The notes: generated from the sequence alone by a model not told the origin. Shown: positions 14,734 through 25,483, counted from the first letter of the stretch. The stretch: 64,000 bases of DNA from Streptomyces sp. ALI-76-A (GCF_030287445.1 NZ_JASVWB010000002.1:2294001-2358000), one strand, 5' to 3'. Translations and numbers: made by a program.

Positions 14734-17471
14734 TGTCCGCCCCGATGCCCCTGCCGGCGCCCTCGGACGCGTCCTTTGTGGCGTCCTCCCTCACCTACGA
14801 CCTCACGCTCGCCGGTCTGTCGGTCGGCAGTGCCGCCGCGCTCACCGGGATCGGCCTGATCGTGACGTACCGGGCGACCGGCGTGCTCAACTTCGCGCAC
14901 GGGGCCGTCGCGATGGTGTGCGCGTACGCCCTGCGGCAGTGCGTGGTCGGGTGGGGCTGGCCGCTGTGGGCGGGGGCCGCGGTGACGCTGCTGGTCCTGG
15001 CGCCCGGCCTGGGCGTGGTGCTGGAGCGGTTCGTCTTCCGGCCGCTGTCCGTCCTCGGCAGCGACCCGGCGCAGACGCTGGTCGCCTCCATCGGCGTGTT
15101 CGTGCTGCTGGTCGGCGGGGCCGCGCTGGTCTGGGGCCAGGGGGCGCGGGACGACGCGCCGGAGCTGGTGACGGCGGACCCCTGGGGGCAGCTCGCGGTC
15201 GTCCTGGTGCTGGCCGCGGGGGTCGCGGCGGTGATCCGCCGGACCCGCTTCGGGCGGGAGCTGCGGGCGGTGGTGGACGACCGGCGGCTGGCCGTCCTCG
15301 GCGGGATCGACGCGGACCGGGTGGCCGCGGCCGGCTGGGCGTTCGGCTCGTTCACGGCGGGTCTGACGGGCGTACTGCTGGCGCCCTACGTGCGTCTGGA
15401 CCCGTACGGTCTGCCGTTGCTCGTGGTGGAGGTGGTGGCGGTCGCGGTGGCCGCCCGGATGCGGAGCCTGCCGGTCGCGGTCGTGGTGGCGCTGGGCATC
15501 GGGGTGGCGCAGAGCCAGCTCACGCGGCTGCACCCCTCGGGCTGGGGCGAGCCGTTGGCGCAGGCGGTCGGCGCGAACCTGTTCGCCGTGGCCCTGCTGG
15601 TCGCGGCGCTGGCGCTGCCGCGCATCGGCACCGGGGACGCGCTGCCGCGCGCGGTCACCACGCGCGTGCCGGCCCCGCCGGGCGTCTGGATCGTGGCCGC
15701 CGTGCTGTTCCTGCTGCCGCTCGGTCTCGCCGGCTCGGACCTGCACACGTCGGTCCAGGTCCCGGCCCTGGGCGTGGTGCTGCTGTCCCTGGTGGTGGTC
15801 ACCGGGCGCGGCGGGCAGATCTCGCTGGGGCAGGCGGCGTACGCCGGTCTCGGCGCCCTGTTCACCGCGCTGCTGGCCGCTGGCCGCTTCCCGGGGCTGC
15901 CGCGCCTGCCGGAGCTGGCGGCCCTGGCGGTGGCGGTGCTCCTGGTGGCCCCGCTCGGCCTGCTGACCGGCTGGCCGGCGATCAGCCGCCGGGGACTCGC
16001 CCTGGCGCTGGCGACCTTCGCGGTCGGTGTCGGGGTGAGCCGTTTCGTCTTCGCCCAGCCGTACGCCGTCTCCGGGCTGTCGCTGGGCCGCCCGGCGGGG
16101 TTCGACGGCGACCGCGCGTACTACGTCCTGGAGCTGGTCCTGCTGGCGGGCGCCCTGCTGGTCGCGCACGCCCTGCGCAGGGGCCGCACGGGGCGGGCCC
16201 TCGCCGCCCTGCGGGACCACGAGGCGGGGGCGTCGGCGGCGGGCGTCCAGGTGCCCTCCCTGAAGCTCCTCGCCTTCGTCGCGGGCGCCGCGCTGGCCGC
16301 TCTCGGCGGCGGCATGCTCGGCATGGGCCTACGGGCCTTCGACCCCGGCGCCTACGACCCCGTCCGCGGTCTGCTCTGGTTCGCCGCGGTCGTCGTCCTG
16401 GGCGCCGACAGCCCCCTGGGCGCGCTGGCCGCCGCGGCCCTCCTGGTGGGGCTGGACGCGGGCGCCCGGGGCGGCGTGGCGGCGGCCCTCGTCGGAGTGC
16501 TGGCGGTCCTCGTGGGGCGTTTCCCGGGCGGCCCTTACGAGGCACTGCGAACGGCGACGGGACGCCTGCGGTCGCGGCACGGCAAGGTGCTGACGCCACG
16601 CGGGGCGGAGGCACGGAGCCGCCTGCGGCCCGTGGCCGCCGCGGCCGCTCCGGCGGAGCGGGCGAGCGCCCCGCGGCCCACCGCACCCGCCACCCCGCCT
16701 CCTCCCCCGTCCCGCACCCCCGCCACGACGAGCCCCCGCACCCCCGCCCCTGCCGTCGCCACCGCTGCCTCCTTCCCCACCCTCACCGCCCACCGCCTCC
16801 ACGCCCGTTACGACGGCTTCACCGCTCTCGACGGCGTCGATCTCGACGTGCCGCCCGGGAAGATCACCGCGATCGTCGGGCCCAACGGCGCCGGGAAGAG
16901 CACCCTGTTCCACTGCCTGGCCGGGACGCACCGGCCCTCGGGCGGGCGGGTCCTGTTCGGCGGGCGGGACGTCACGCGGCTGGCCGCGCACGCCCGGACC
17001 CGGCTCGGGATCGCCCGTACCTTCCAGCGGCTGGCCGTCTTCCCGTCGTTGACGGTGGCCGAGAACGTCCGCGTGGGCGCCGAGCAGGGACGCGTCACCG
17101 ATCCGGCCGCCGTGGAGCGGATGCTGCGTCTGCTCGGGCTCGACGGACCGGTGCGCGCGCTGCCCGCCGCCGGGCTGCCCACCGGCACCCTGCGCCGCGT
17201 CGAACTGGCCCGGGCCCTGGCGGGCGGCCCGCGGGTACTGCTGCTGGACGAGCCCGCCGCCGGCCTGGACACCGCCGAGGTCGCCGCGCTGTCGCGGGTG
17301 CTGAAGGCCCTCGCCGCCGACGGCACCGCCCTGCTCGTGGTCGAGCACGACCTCGACCTGGTCGCCGGCCTCGCCGACGTCGTGCACGTCATGGCGGCGG
17401 GCCGCATCGTCGCCTCCGGCCCGCCCGGCCGCGTGCTGGACGCTCTCGGCGCCCAGGAGGCCCCCGCGTGA
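14733..17471 (+). CDS. Fused LivH-LivM-LivG: two permeases and an ATPase in one polypeptide
   Basis: A 912-residue ABC importer component that combines three normally separate proteins. LivH-like permease: about 15-305, signature GLIVTYRATGVLNFAHGAVAM near 42. LivM-like permease: about 318-620, signature GRGGQISLGQAAYAGLGALF near 357. A Pro/Ala/Thr linker (about 630-688) leads to a LivG-like ATPase (about 690-912) with Walker A GPNGAGKST near 716, Walker B RVLLLDEPAAGLD and H-loop VVEHDLDLV. The ABC signature is degenerate (PTGTLRRVELARAL, lacking the usual GQQR/GDQR). It starts by TGATG overlap with the small membrane gene and ends by a 4-bp GTGA overlap with the LivF gene. The partner receptor is encoded divergently. 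Confidence 0.93.
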   Translation: MSAPMPLPAPSDASFVASSLTYDLTLAGLSVGSAAALTGIGLIVTYRATGVLNFAHGAVAMVCAYALRQCVVGWGWPLWAGAAVTLLVLAPGLGVVLERFVFRPLSVLGSDPAQTLVASIGVFVLLVGGAALVWGQGARDDAPELVTADPWGQLAVVLVLAAGVAAVIRRTRFGRELRAVVDDRRLAVLGGIDADRVAAAGWAFGSFTAGLTGVLLAPYVRLDPYGLPLLVVEVVAVAVAARMRSLPVAVVVALGIGVAQSQLTRLHPSGWGEPLAQAVGANLFAVALLVAALALPRIGTGDALPRAVTTRVPAPPGVWIVAAVLFLLPLGLAGSDLHTSVQVPALGVVLLSLVVVTGRGGQISLGQAAYAGLGALFTALLAAGRFPGLPRLPELAALAVAVLLVAPLGLLTGWPAISRRGLALALATFAVGVGVSRFVFAQPYAVSGLSLGRPAGFDGDRAYYVLELVLLAGALLVAHALRRGRTGRALAALRDHEAGASAAGVQVPSLKLLAFVAGAALAALGGGMLGMGLRAFDPGAYDPVRGLLWFAAVVVLGADSPLGALAAAALLVGLDAGARGGVAAALVGVLAVLVGRFPGGPYEALRTATGRLRSRHGKVLTPRGAEARSRLRPVAAAAAPAERASAPRPTAPATPPPPPSRTPATTSPRTPAPAVATAASFPTLTAHRLHARYDGFTALDGVDLDVPPGKITAIVGPNGAGKSTLFHCLAGTHRPSGGRVLFGGRDVTRLAAHARTRLGIARTFQRLAVFPSLTVAENVRVGAEQGRVTDPAAVERMLRLLGLDGPVRALPAAGLPTGTLRRVELARALAGGPRVLLLDEPAAGLDTAEVAALSRVLKALAADGTALLVVEHDLDLVAGLADVVHVMAAGRIVASGPPGRVLDALGAQEAPA

Positions 17472-18235
17472 GTGCCGTCCTGGAACTTCGCCACGCGCGC
17501 GTGCGCTACGGCCCCCTGGAAGCCCTGCACGGCGTCACCCTCGCCGCCCCCGGCCCCGGCCTCACCGTCCTGCTGGGCCGCAACGGTTCCGGCCGTACGT
17601 CCGTCCTGCGCGCGCTGGCCGGCACCGTACCGCTGTCCGGCGGCGCGGTGCTCTGGGACGGCACCGATGTCACCCGGCTGCCCGCGTTCCGGCGGGCCCG
17701 GCGCGGACTGTGCCTGGTCCCCGAGCGGCAGGCGGTGTTCGGCTCCCTCACCGTGCGCGAGAACCTCGAACTCGCCATCCCCGCCCACGGCACGGCACCG
17801 CCGTTCACAGCCACCCCGGCCCACGACACCGCACCGCCGCGCGACACCGCTCCCACGCCCCCTTCCGGCACCGCCCCGGCCTACGCCCCCGCCCTGGACG
17901 CCTACCCCCAGCTGCGTCCCCTGCTGGCGCGTCGGGCCGGCACCCTCTCCGGTGGTGAGCAGCGCATGCTCGCCCTCTCCCGGGCGCTGCTGGCACGCGC
18001 GCGCGTGGTGCTCGTCGACGAACCCGCGCAGGGCCTGTCGCCCACGGTCGCGGCCCGCACGTACGACCTGCTGGGAGCGCTCGACGCGTGCGTGGTCGTC
18101 GCCGAACAGCGGCTGCCGCCCGGACTGCGTGACCGGGCGGCGGTGGTGTACGAACTGCGGCGGGGCTCGGTCGTGTTCAGCGGAGAGGCGGGTGAGTTCC
18201 GGCGGCGGGAAGCGGCGGGCCGAACACGGCCGTGA
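17468..18235 (+). CDS. LivF-like ABC ATPase with atypical Walker A and an inserted loop
   Basis: A 255-residue second ATPase of the Liv-type importer. GTG 17468 overlaps the preceding stop. Walker A reads GRNGSGRT (37-44), so the usual P-loop lysine is Arg43. The rest is normal: Q-loop region near 85, signature LSGGEQRML (160-168), Walker B VVLVDEPAQGLSP (180-192). A 36-residue Pro/Thr/Ala-rich insert (about 107-142) sits between the Q-loop region and the signature, where LivF proteins have a short helical segment. ATP turnover may be reduced or may rely on the LivG domain. The last gene of the operon, it ends 7 bp before the convergent Rpf-type gene. Confidence 0.9.
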   Translation: MSAVLELRHARVRYGPLEALHGVTLAAPGPGLTVLLGRNGSGRTSVLRALAGTVPLSGGAVLWDGTDVTRLPAFRRARRGLCLVPERQAVFGSLTVRENLELAIPAHGTAPPFTATPAHDTAPPRDTAPTPPSGTAPAYAPALDAYPQLRPLLARRAGTLSGGEQRMLALSRALLARARVVLVDEPAQGLSPTVAARTYDLLGALDACVVVAEQRLPPGLRDRAAVVYELRRGSVVFSGEAGEFRRREAAGRTRP

Positions 18236-18242
18236 ACCAGGC

Positions 18243-19304
<1,062 letters not shown>

Positions 19305-20096
19305 GTGCCGCGCATGCTCGACGTCAGCGACGAGGTACGCGCCGAGATCGGCGACGAAGAAGCCGACCGGCTGCTCGCCGGAGACAACGCCCCCGGCAGC
19401 TACGACTGCACGTCCTGCCGCACCCAGGGCGACTCCGGCCAGGAGCGCACCAGCACCGTCCTGTTCATCGGCGACGAGACCGCCGTCCTCGCGTTCGCCC
19501 ACGCGGGCTGCCTGCCCTCACAGGTCGTACAGGTCACCGAGGAGCAGCTCCAGGGAGCGGTGAAGTCCATCACCGGCGACACCGTCGACACCGTCGACCT
19601 GGAGCCGGAGACGATCGCGCCCGAGCAGGCCGTGCTCGGCGTGACCAGCGGACTCGTCCTGATCGCCGGGGAGCTGCACCCCGCGCTGGTCGTCGAGCCG
19701 ACCGCGCCGATCGTGCGGCCCGGTGCGTCGGGTGCCGGCGACGACTTCCTGCCGCTGCTGATCGAGCAGGGGTTCATGCCGGTGCCGGCGATCGAGGCGG
19801 CGCCGTCCGTCCTCCACGGCTGGTCGGTGCTGCTGGCCATGGGGCAGCTGCACGCGGTGCTCCAGGCCTCGCCGAACGGCGGTCAGCCGGTGGCGTGGTG
19901 GCAGGCGCATCAGCCGTTGCAGGTGACCGAGAGCTGGCGGGCCGCGGCCAACAAGCACCAGCAGGTACTGGTGTTCGCGGCGCCGGTGGGGTCGATCGGA
20001 CGCCAGTCCCGGGAGGACCTGCTGCGGGACGCGCTGGACAAGGCCGCCGCCAACGGGAAGCTGGTCGCCGCCGCGATGCCGCTCGCGGGGACGTGA
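19305..20096 (+). CDS. Conserved hypothetical protein with N-terminal CxxC
   Basis: A 263-residue soluble protein, not assigned to a family. GTG 19305 has GAGGGAG at good spacing. An N-terminal acidic helix precedes a CTSC pair (about 34-37) and a further cysteine near 68, hinting at a small metal site. Residues 100-260 alternate hydrophobic strands and helices (AVLGVTSGLVLIAGELHPALVVE, HGWSVLLAMGQLHAVLQ, HQQVLVFAAPVGSIGRQ). No signal peptide or TM helix. Codon usage looks native. It precedes another small unknown gene, but 333 bp separate them. Confidence 0.75.
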   Translation: MPRMLDVSDEVRAEIGDEEADRLLAGDNAPGSYDCTSCRTQGDSGQERTSTVLFIGDETAVLAFAHAGCLPSQVVQVTEEQLQGAVKSITGDTVDTVDLEPETIAPEQAVLGVTSGLVLIAGELHPALVVEPTAPIVRPGASGAGDDFLPLLIEQGFMPVPAIEAAPSVLHGWSVLLAMGQLHAVLQASPNGGQPVAWWQAHQPLQVTESWRAAANKHQQVLVFAAPVGSIGRQSREDLLRDALDKAAANGKLVAAAMPLAGT

Positions 20097-20429
20097 CCGT
20101 CCCGGCCGGAAGCGACCACACACGCACGGGCGACAGCGGGCCGCCGCCGCCCGCGTGGCCTCCGCGCGGGCAGCGGCCTGCGTGCGGGGGCGGGACCCCG
20201 GGGGCCGGCGACAGCGGGCGCGCCGCCGAGCGCGGCAAGGTCGATCGGGTCGGTGACGCCCCGGCGCGCCGCGCGGACGTCCGAGGAGCCGGTCACCGCC
20301 CGCGCACACGCCGGCGGCTGCGACGGACCTGTCCGCCCATGCCACGAGGCCGTCCGTCCAGCAGTCCCGCACTCCCGGAGGCGGACCGCACGACCGCATC
20401 TCTTCCCGTGCGGTGTCGTTTGGACATAC
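20097..20429. other. Intergenic, no gene recognised
   Basis: Very GC-rich 333-bp stretch between two rightward genes. It contains two copies of a GGCGACAGCGGGC-type word (around 20130 and 20208). I see no believable coding frame. The 3' end, which drops in GC near 20400-20425, should hold the promoter of the next gene. Confidence 0.35.
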
Positions 20430-20795
20430 GTGCACACCTACGACGTTCCCCGCCGCCCGTTCCCGCAGCTGCCGTCCGCGCGAGCGGCTCAGGACTCCCC
20501 GGGCGGCCCATCGGCCACGCCGATCTACGACGCGCTCTACGCCGAGTACGTCAGGTCGTTCCGTTCGCTGCCGGGTGACCGCAGCGGCGAGGAAGAGCTG
20601 GGCTTCACCGCCTTCGGGCACACCCCGCACAGCACGGGCTCGTTCAGCACCTCGTACACCGCCTACAGCGCGGGGGCCTACAGCGCCCGCCAGCAGTCGC
20701 AGTGGCAGCGGGTGGGGCAGATCGGGCAGCAGCACAGCACCGGGATGCACCACGTCCCGGCGGCGCTGCCGCCCGGGCCGCGCCGGGGCGTCTGA
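20430..20795 (+). CDS. Small Streptomyces-type hypothetical protein
   Basis: A 121-residue protein from GTG 20430. It contains a conserved-looking block TPIYDALYAEYVRSFRSLPGDRSGEEELGF (about 30-60) followed by a Ser/Thr/Tyr/Gln-rich low-complexity tail with repeated TAYSAGAYSA-like words, and it ends Pro/Gly/Arg-rich. No signal, TM or catalytic motif. Function is unknown. It is convergent with der and shares the terminator that follows. Confidence 0.65.
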   Translation: MHTYDVPRRPFPQLPSARAAQDSPGGPSATPIYDALYAEYVRSFRSLPGDRSGEEELGFTAFGHTPHSTGSFSTSYTAYSAGAYSARQQSQWQRVGQIGQQHSTGMHHVPAALPPGPRRGV

Positions 20796-20796
20796 G

Positions 20797-20839
20797 ACGT
20801 GCAGAGGGCGGCCCCGGTCGGGGGCCGCCCTCTGCACGT
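20797..20839. terminator. Bidirectional terminator between convergent genes
   Basis: A perfect 19-bp stem (20797-20815 with 20821-20839) with a 5-nt loop lies between the small hypothetical gene and the end of der. Confidence 0.92.
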
Positions 20840-20844
20840 GTGCG

Positions 20845-22320
20845 CTACTTCTTCTTGCCGCGCTTCTCGCGCACCCGCACCGAGATGTGGATCGGCGTCC
20901 CGTCGAAGCCGAACTCCTCGCGCAGCCGGCGCTCGATGAAGCGCCGGTAGCCCGCCTCGATGAAGCCGGAGGCGAAGAGCACGAACCGCGGCGGCTTGGT
21001 GCCGGCCTGGGTGCCGAACAGGATGCGCGGCTGCTTGCCGCCCCGCACGGGGTGCGGATGGGCGGCGACCAGTTCACCGAGGAAGGCGTTCAGGCGGCCC
21101 GTCGGAACCCGGGTCTCCCAGCCCGCGAGGGCCGTCTCGATCGCCGGGACCAGCCTCTCCATGTGCCGGCCGGTGCGCGCCGAGACGTTCACCCGGGGCG
21201 CCCAGGCGACCTGGAGCAGCTCGGTCTCGATCTCCCGCTCCAGGTAGTAGCGGCGCTCCTCGTCGAGGGTGTCCCACTTGTTGAAGGCGAGGACGATCGC
21301 GCGGCCCGCGTCCACCGCCATGGTGACGATGCGCTGGTCCTGGACCGAGATGGACTCGGAGGCGTCGATCAGGATGACCGCCACCTCGGCCTTCTCCACG
21401 GCGGCCGCGGTGCGCAGCGAGGCGTAGTAGTCGGCGCCCTGCTGGAGGTGGACGCGCTTGCGGATGCCCGCCGTGTCGACGAACTTCCAGGTCACCCCGC
21501 CGAGTTCGATCAGCTCGTCGACCGGGTCGCGGGTGGTGCCCGCGGTCTCGTTGACGACGACGCGCTCCTCGCCGGCCACCTTGTTCAGCAGCGAGGACTT
21601 GCCGACGTTCGGGCGGCCGATGAGCGCGATGCGGCGCGGGCCGCCGACGGCGGTGCCGAAGGACTGCTCGGGCGCCTCCGGCAGCGCCTCCAGCACGGCG
21701 TCCAGCATGTCGCCGGTGCCACGGCCGTGCAGCGCGGAGACGGGGTGCGGCTCACCGAGGCCCAGGGACCACAGGTACGCCGCGTCGGCCTCGCCGCTCA
21801 GGCCGTCGACCTTGTTGGCGGCCAGGACCACGGGCTTGCCGGCCTTGCGCAGCAGCCGTACGACCGCCTCGTCGGTGTCGGTCGCGCCGACCTTGGCGTC
21901 GACGACGAACACCACGGCGTCGGCGGCGTCGATCGCGTACTCGGCCTGCGCCGCCACGGAGGCGTCGATGCCGAGGACGTCCTGCTCCCAGCCGCCGGTG
22001 TCGACGACCTTGAAGCGGCGGCCCGCCCACTCGGCCTCGTAGGTGACGCGGTCGCGGGTGACGCCCGGCTTGTCCTCGACGACGGCCTCACGGCGGCCGA
22101 TGATCCGGTTCACCAGAGTCGACTTGCCGACATTCGGGCGGCCGACGACGGCGAGCACGGGCAGCGGCCCGTGGCCGGCCGCCTCGATGGCGCCCTCGAT
22201 GTCCTCGGGGTCGAAGCCCTCTTCCGCCGCGAGCTCCATGAACTCCGCGAACTCGGCATCGCCAAGTGCTCCGTGGTCGTGCTCCTCGCCCGAGCCGTCG
22301 GAGTGGATGTGGTCGTTCAT
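20845..22320 (-). CDS. der: Ribosome-assembly GTPase Der (EngA)
   Basis: A 491-residue double-GTPase required for 50S subunit maturation. ATG 22320 is chosen, with GAGG upstream. An acidic/His-rich N-terminal extension (1-50, with [15 protein letters not shown]) precedes G domain 1 (GRPNVGKST 60-68, DTGG, NKVD) and G domain 2 (GRPNVGKSS near 235, [12 protein letters not shown]). A KH-like domain ends in basic KRGKKK. The gene is the last of a leftward cmk-plsC-der set and ends at the bidirectional terminator. All nucleotide-binding motifs are intact. Confidence 0.97.
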   Translation of the reverse strand: MNDHIHSDGSGEEHDHGALGDAEFAEFMELAAEEGFDPEDIEGAIEAAGHGPLPVLAVVGRPNVGKSTLVNRIIGRREAVVEDKPGVTRDRVTYEAEWAGRRFKVVDTGGWEQDVLGIDASVAAQAEYAIDAADAVVFVVDAKVGATDTDEAVVRLLRKAGKPVVLAANKVDGLSGEADAAYLWSLGLGEPHPVSALHGRGTGDMLDAVLEALPEAPEQSFGTAVGGPRRIALIGRPNVGKSSLLNKVAGEERVVVNETAGTTRDPVDELIELGGVTWKFVDTAGIRKRVHLQQGADYYASLRTAAAVEKAEVAVILIDASESISVQDQRIVTMAVDAGRAIVLAFNKWDTLDEERRYYLEREIETELLQVAWAPRVNVSARTGRHMERLVPAIETALAGWETRVPTGRLNAFLGELVAAHPHPVRGGKQPRILFGTQAGTKPPRFVLFASGFIEAGYRRFIERRLREEFGFDGTPIHISVRVREKRGKKK

Positions 22321-22336
22321 GAAGTCCGTACCTCGT

Positions 22337-23044
22337 TCATCGTGGTGATCGGTGGAACACCCGGTGTCTCCGAGTCGATCCACTACTCAGTGTCGCCTGG
22401 CGGCCGGTCAGCCGCCTGGCGTTTTCCAGGTGCGCGGTGAGCTGCTTCTGGATGCGCGCGGTCGCCTCGTCGAGCGCCTTGCGGGTACGCCGTCCGCTGC
22501 TGTCGCCCGCCTCGAAGGGGTCGCCGAAGACGACGTCGACGCGGGTGCGCAGCGGAGGCAGCGCCTTGATCAGCCGGCCGGGCCGGTCGGTGCTCCCCAG
22601 GACGGCGACCGGGACGATCGGGGCGCCGCCGCGGACCGCGAAGTACGCGAGCCCGGCGCGCAGCGCGGCGAAGTCGCCCTCGCCCCGGGTGCCCTCCGGG
22701 AAGATCCCGAGGACGCCCCCGTTCGCCAGCACGCCCAGCGCCTGGGTGATCGCCGTGCGGTCGGTGGTGTGGCGGTCCACCTTCACCTGCCCGATGCCGA
22801 GCAGGAAGGGGTCGAGCGGTCCGACGAACGCCTCTTTCTTGATCAGGAAGTGCGTCGGCCGGGGGGCCACGCCCATGACCATCGGGCCGTCGATGTTGTG
22901 CGCGTGGTTGACGGCGAAGATCACCGGGCCGGTCGCGGGGACCTTCCAGGCGCCGAGCACGCGCGGCTTCCACAGTCCGTACATCAGGCCGACGCCGATC
23001 CGCCGCCCGACCTCGGCACCCCGCGCCGAAGGCAGTTCGGTCAC
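22337..23044 (-). CDS. plsC: 1-acyl-sn-glycerol-3-phosphate acyltransferase
   Basis: A 235-residue PlsC-type acyltransferase that makes phosphatidic acid at the membrane. GTG 23044 overlaps the cmk stop by 4 bp. Motif I is NHAHNID (His-x4-Asp) near 50, motif III is [11 protein letters not shown] near 120, and [13 protein letters not shown] forms motif IV. The C-terminus is long and basic ([15 protein letters not shown]). Position between cmk and der is conserved in Streptomyces. It is co-transcribed with cmk by overlap. Confidence 0.93.
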   Translation of the reverse strand: MTELPSARGAEVGRRIGVGLMYGLWKPRVLGAWKVPATGPVIFAVNHAHNIDGPMVMGVAPRPTHFLIKKEAFVGPLDPFLLGIGQVKVDRHTTDRTAITQALGVLANGGVLGIFPEGTRGEGDFAALRAGLAYFAVRGGAPIVPVAVLGSTDRPGRLIKALPPLRTRVDVVFGDPFEAGDSSGRRTRKALDEATARIQKQLTAHLENARRLTGRQATLSSGSTRRHRVFHRSPR

Positions 23045-23727
23045 TTGGCGGCCCGCTTCTCCCCGACGAGGGTGACGACGCACTCGATGACCTGCGCGAG
23101 GGTGAGCTCGGTGGTGTCCACCTCGACCGCGTCGTCCGCCTTGGCGAGCGGCGAGGTCTTGCGGCTGGAGTCGGCCGTGTCCCGCTTGATCAGGGCCTCG
23201 CGGGTGGCGTTGACGTCGGCGCCCTTGAGCTCGCCGCTGCGGCGGGCGGCGCGGGCCTCCGCGGAGGCGGTGAGGAAGATCTTCAGGTCGGCGTCGGGCA
23301 GCACGGTCGTCCCGATGTCACGGCCCTCGACGACGATCCCCCGCTCGGCACCGGCCGCGATGGAGCGCTGCAGCTCGGTGATCCTGGCCCGCACCTCGGG
23401 CACCGCGCTGACCGCGCTGACCTTGGCGGTGACCTCCTGGGTGCGGATCGGGGCGGCCACGTCGGTGCCGTCGACCGTGATCGTCGGGTTCGCCGGGTCG
23501 GTGCCGGAGACGATGTCGGGCTTGCCGGCCACCGCGGCGATCGCCGACGCGTCGTCGATGTCTATCCCGTTGGTCACCATCCACCAGGTGATCGCCCGGT
23601 ACTGGGCACCGGTGTCCAGGTAGCTCAGGCCGAGCTGGGCGGCCACCGCCTTGGACGTGCTCGACTTGCCCGTGCCGGAGGGACCGTCGATGGCGACAAT
23701 CACGGGCTGGGCGGCGCCGTTTTCCAC
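23041..23727 (-). CDS. cmk: Cytidylate kinase
   Basis: A 228-residue (d)CMP kinase of pyrimidine nucleotide supply. GTG 23727. P-loop GPSGTGKSS at 15-23; substrate-binding YLDTGAQYRA (in place of the common TGAMYRA) near 36-45; VVEGRDIGTTVLPDADLKIFLTAS near 122-145; lid arginines in RDTADSSR. Its stop overlaps the plsC start. Translational coupling to plsC and proximity to der are typical of actinobacteria. Confidence 0.97.
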   Translation of the reverse strand: MENGAAQPVIVAIDGPSGTGKSSTSKAVAAQLGLSYLDTGAQYRAITWWMVTNGIDIDDASAIAAVAGKPDIVSGTDPANPTITVDGTDVAAPIRTQEVTAKVSAVSAVPEVRARITELQRSIAAGAERGIVVEGRDIGTTVLPDADLKIFLTASAEARAARRSGELKGADVNATREALIKRDTADSSRKTSPLAKADDAVEVDTTELTLAQVIECVVTLVGEKRAAK

Positions 23728-23840
23728 GGGAGGACACCTTCCTGGTGCGTGGTGGGAGTGTGCGGGAGCGCCACGGCGCCCCGCACAAGGTTACTGGCTC
23801 GCCGGAGACCTCCTGACTGGCGGAGGGTCCGGCGCCCCGC

Positions 23841-24926
23841 TCACTGGCGGATGGCCCAGCCCCGCTCCCGCAGCGCCGCCGTCAGCACGGGCGCCGCCTT
23901 CGGCTCCACCATGAGCTGCACCAGGCCCGCCTGCTGCCCGGTCGCGTGCTCGATGCGTACGTCCTCGATGTTGACCCCGGCCATCCCCGCGTCCGCGAAG
24001 ATGCGGGCCAGCTGGCCCGGCTGGTCGTCGATGAGCACGGCCACGACCTCGTACGCCCGCGGGGCGGACCCGTGCTTGCCGGGGACGCGGACCTGGCCCG
24101 CGTTGCCGCGGCGCAGGACGTCCTCGACGCCGGCGCCGCCCTCGCGCCGCTTGTCCTCGTCGGAGGACTGCAGGGCGCGCAGGGCGCGGACCGTCCCGTC
24201 GAGGTCGGCGGAGACGTCCGCGAGGAGGTCGGCGACCGGCCCGGGGTTCGCGGACAGGATGTCGATCCACATCCCGGGGTCGGAGGCGGCGATCCGGGTC
24301 ACGTCCCGGATGCCCTGCCCGCACAGCCGTACGGCGGCCTCCTCGGCGTGCTCCAGTCGGGCGGCGACCACGCTGGAGACCAGGTGGGGCATGTGGGAGA
24401 CGAGGGCGACGGCACGGTCGTGGGCGTCGGCGTCCATCACCACCGGCACCGCGCGGCAGTGCGAGACCAGCTCCAGGGCGAGGTTGAGCACCTCGGTGTC
24501 GGTGTCCCGGGTCGGCGTGAGCACCCAGGGGCGTCCCTCGAACAGGTCGCCGGTGGCCGCCAGCGGGCCCGACTTCTCCCGGCCCGACATCGGGTGGCTG
24601 CCGATGTACGCCGACAGGTCCAGGCCGAGCGCCTCCAGCTCGCGGCGCGGGCCGCCCTTGACGCTCGCCACGTCGAGACAGCCGCGGGCGACGCCCCGGC
24701 GCATGACGTCCGCGAGCACCCCGGCCACCTGGGCGGGCGGGGCGGCGACGATCGCGAGGTCGACGGGCCCCTCGGGCGCCTCGTCGGTGCCGGCGCCGAG
24801 CGCGGCGGCCGTGCGGGCCTGCTCGGGGTCGTGGTCGGTGAGGTGGACGAGGACGCCGCGCTGGGTCAGGGCGAGCGCGGCGGACGTGCCGATCAGGCCC
24901 GTTCCGATGACGAGTGCGGTTCTCAC
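23841..24926 (-). CDS. tyrA: Prephenate dehydrogenase with ACT domain
   Basis: A 361-residue enzyme of tyrosine biosynthesis that oxidatively decarboxylates prephenate. GTG 24926 overlaps the aroH stop (GTGA). The Rossmann motif GTGLIGTS lies at 8-15 and the catalytic-region motif SHPMSGREKSG near 115-125. A helical dimer domain follows, with an ACT regulatory domain at about 280-361 (AYEVVAVLIDDQPGQLARIFADAGMAGVNIEDVRIEH), which commonly mediates tyrosine feedback. It sits directly after chorismate mutase, so two consecutive steps from chorismate are coupled. Confidence 0.95.
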   Translation of the reverse strand: MRTALVIGTGLIGTSAALALTQRGVLVHLTDHDPEQARTAAALGAGTDEAPEGPVDLAIVAAPPAQVAGVLADVMRRGVARGCLDVASVKGGPRRELEALGLDLSAYIGSHPMSGREKSGPLAATGDLFEGRPWVLTPTRDTDTEVLNLALELVSHCRAVPVVMDADAHDRAVALVSHMPHLVSSVVAARLEHAEEAAVRLCGQGIRDVTRIAASDPGMWIDILSANPGPVADLLADVSADLDGTVRALRALQSSDEDKRREGGAGVEDVLRRGNAGQVRVPGKHGSAPRAYEVVAVLIDDQPGQLARIFADAGMAGVNIEDVRIEHATGQQAGLVQLMVEPKAAPVLTAALRERGWAIRQ

Positions 24927-25291
24927 TGGGCGATGTCCTTGCGCAGGGCGGCCGCGGCGCCGAGGTAGACGTGCGCGATCTCGGCGCGGGGCCGGTCGGA
25001 CTCGATGTGCGCGAGGACGCGGACCACGCGGGGCATCGCGCCCTCGATCTCGAGTTCCTGGGCGCAGATCAGCGGTACGTCGGCGAAGCCGGCACCCAGC
25101 TTGCGGGCGGCGGCGGCCGGGAAGTCGCTGTGCAGGTCGGGCGTGGCCGTGAACCAGATGCTGATCAGGTCGTCGGCGGTCAGGCCGTTGCGCTCCATGA
25201 GGGCGGTGAGCAGGGCTCCGACCTGCTCGTCCATGTGGCCGGCCTCGTCCTTGTCGAGCTGGACGGCGCCCCGGACCGCTCGTACCGCCAC
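24923..25291 (-). CDS. aroH: Chorismate mutase, AroH class
   Basis: A 122-residue monofunctional chorismate mutase of the trimeric B. subtilis AroH fold. GTG 25291 with AAGGAG 7-10 nt upstream. The N-terminal strand VRAVRGAVQLDKDEAGHM carries the active-site Arg7. ISIWFTATPDLHSDFPAAAAR, VPLICAQELEIEGAMPRVVRVLAH and AHVYLGAAAALRKD follow the family closely. It converts chorismate to prephenate for the overlapping tyrA gene. Short leader to the divergent secreted-protein gene at 25484. Confidence 0.96.
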   Translation of the reverse strand: MAVRAVRGAVQLDKDEAGHMDEQVGALLTALMERNGLTADDLISIWFTATPDLHSDFPAAAARKLGAGFADVPLICAQELEIEGAMPRVVRVLAHIESDRPRAEIAHVYLGAAAALRKDIAQ

Positions 25292-25483
25292 GGCGATGCT
25301 CCTTGCTGATGTGCGGATCGGCTCTGTGCACGTCCAGCCTAGTCAGCCCTCCTCGGACGGGTGTGCCACGCCCGCCCGCTGAGACGGGGCGCGGGGCGAG
25401 AACGCTCCCGCGCGCCCCTGGACGCCGGGCCGCGGGTCCGCTCTGATGGGGCAGCAGGAAGTCCGCCTCGGGGGAGGCCCCTC

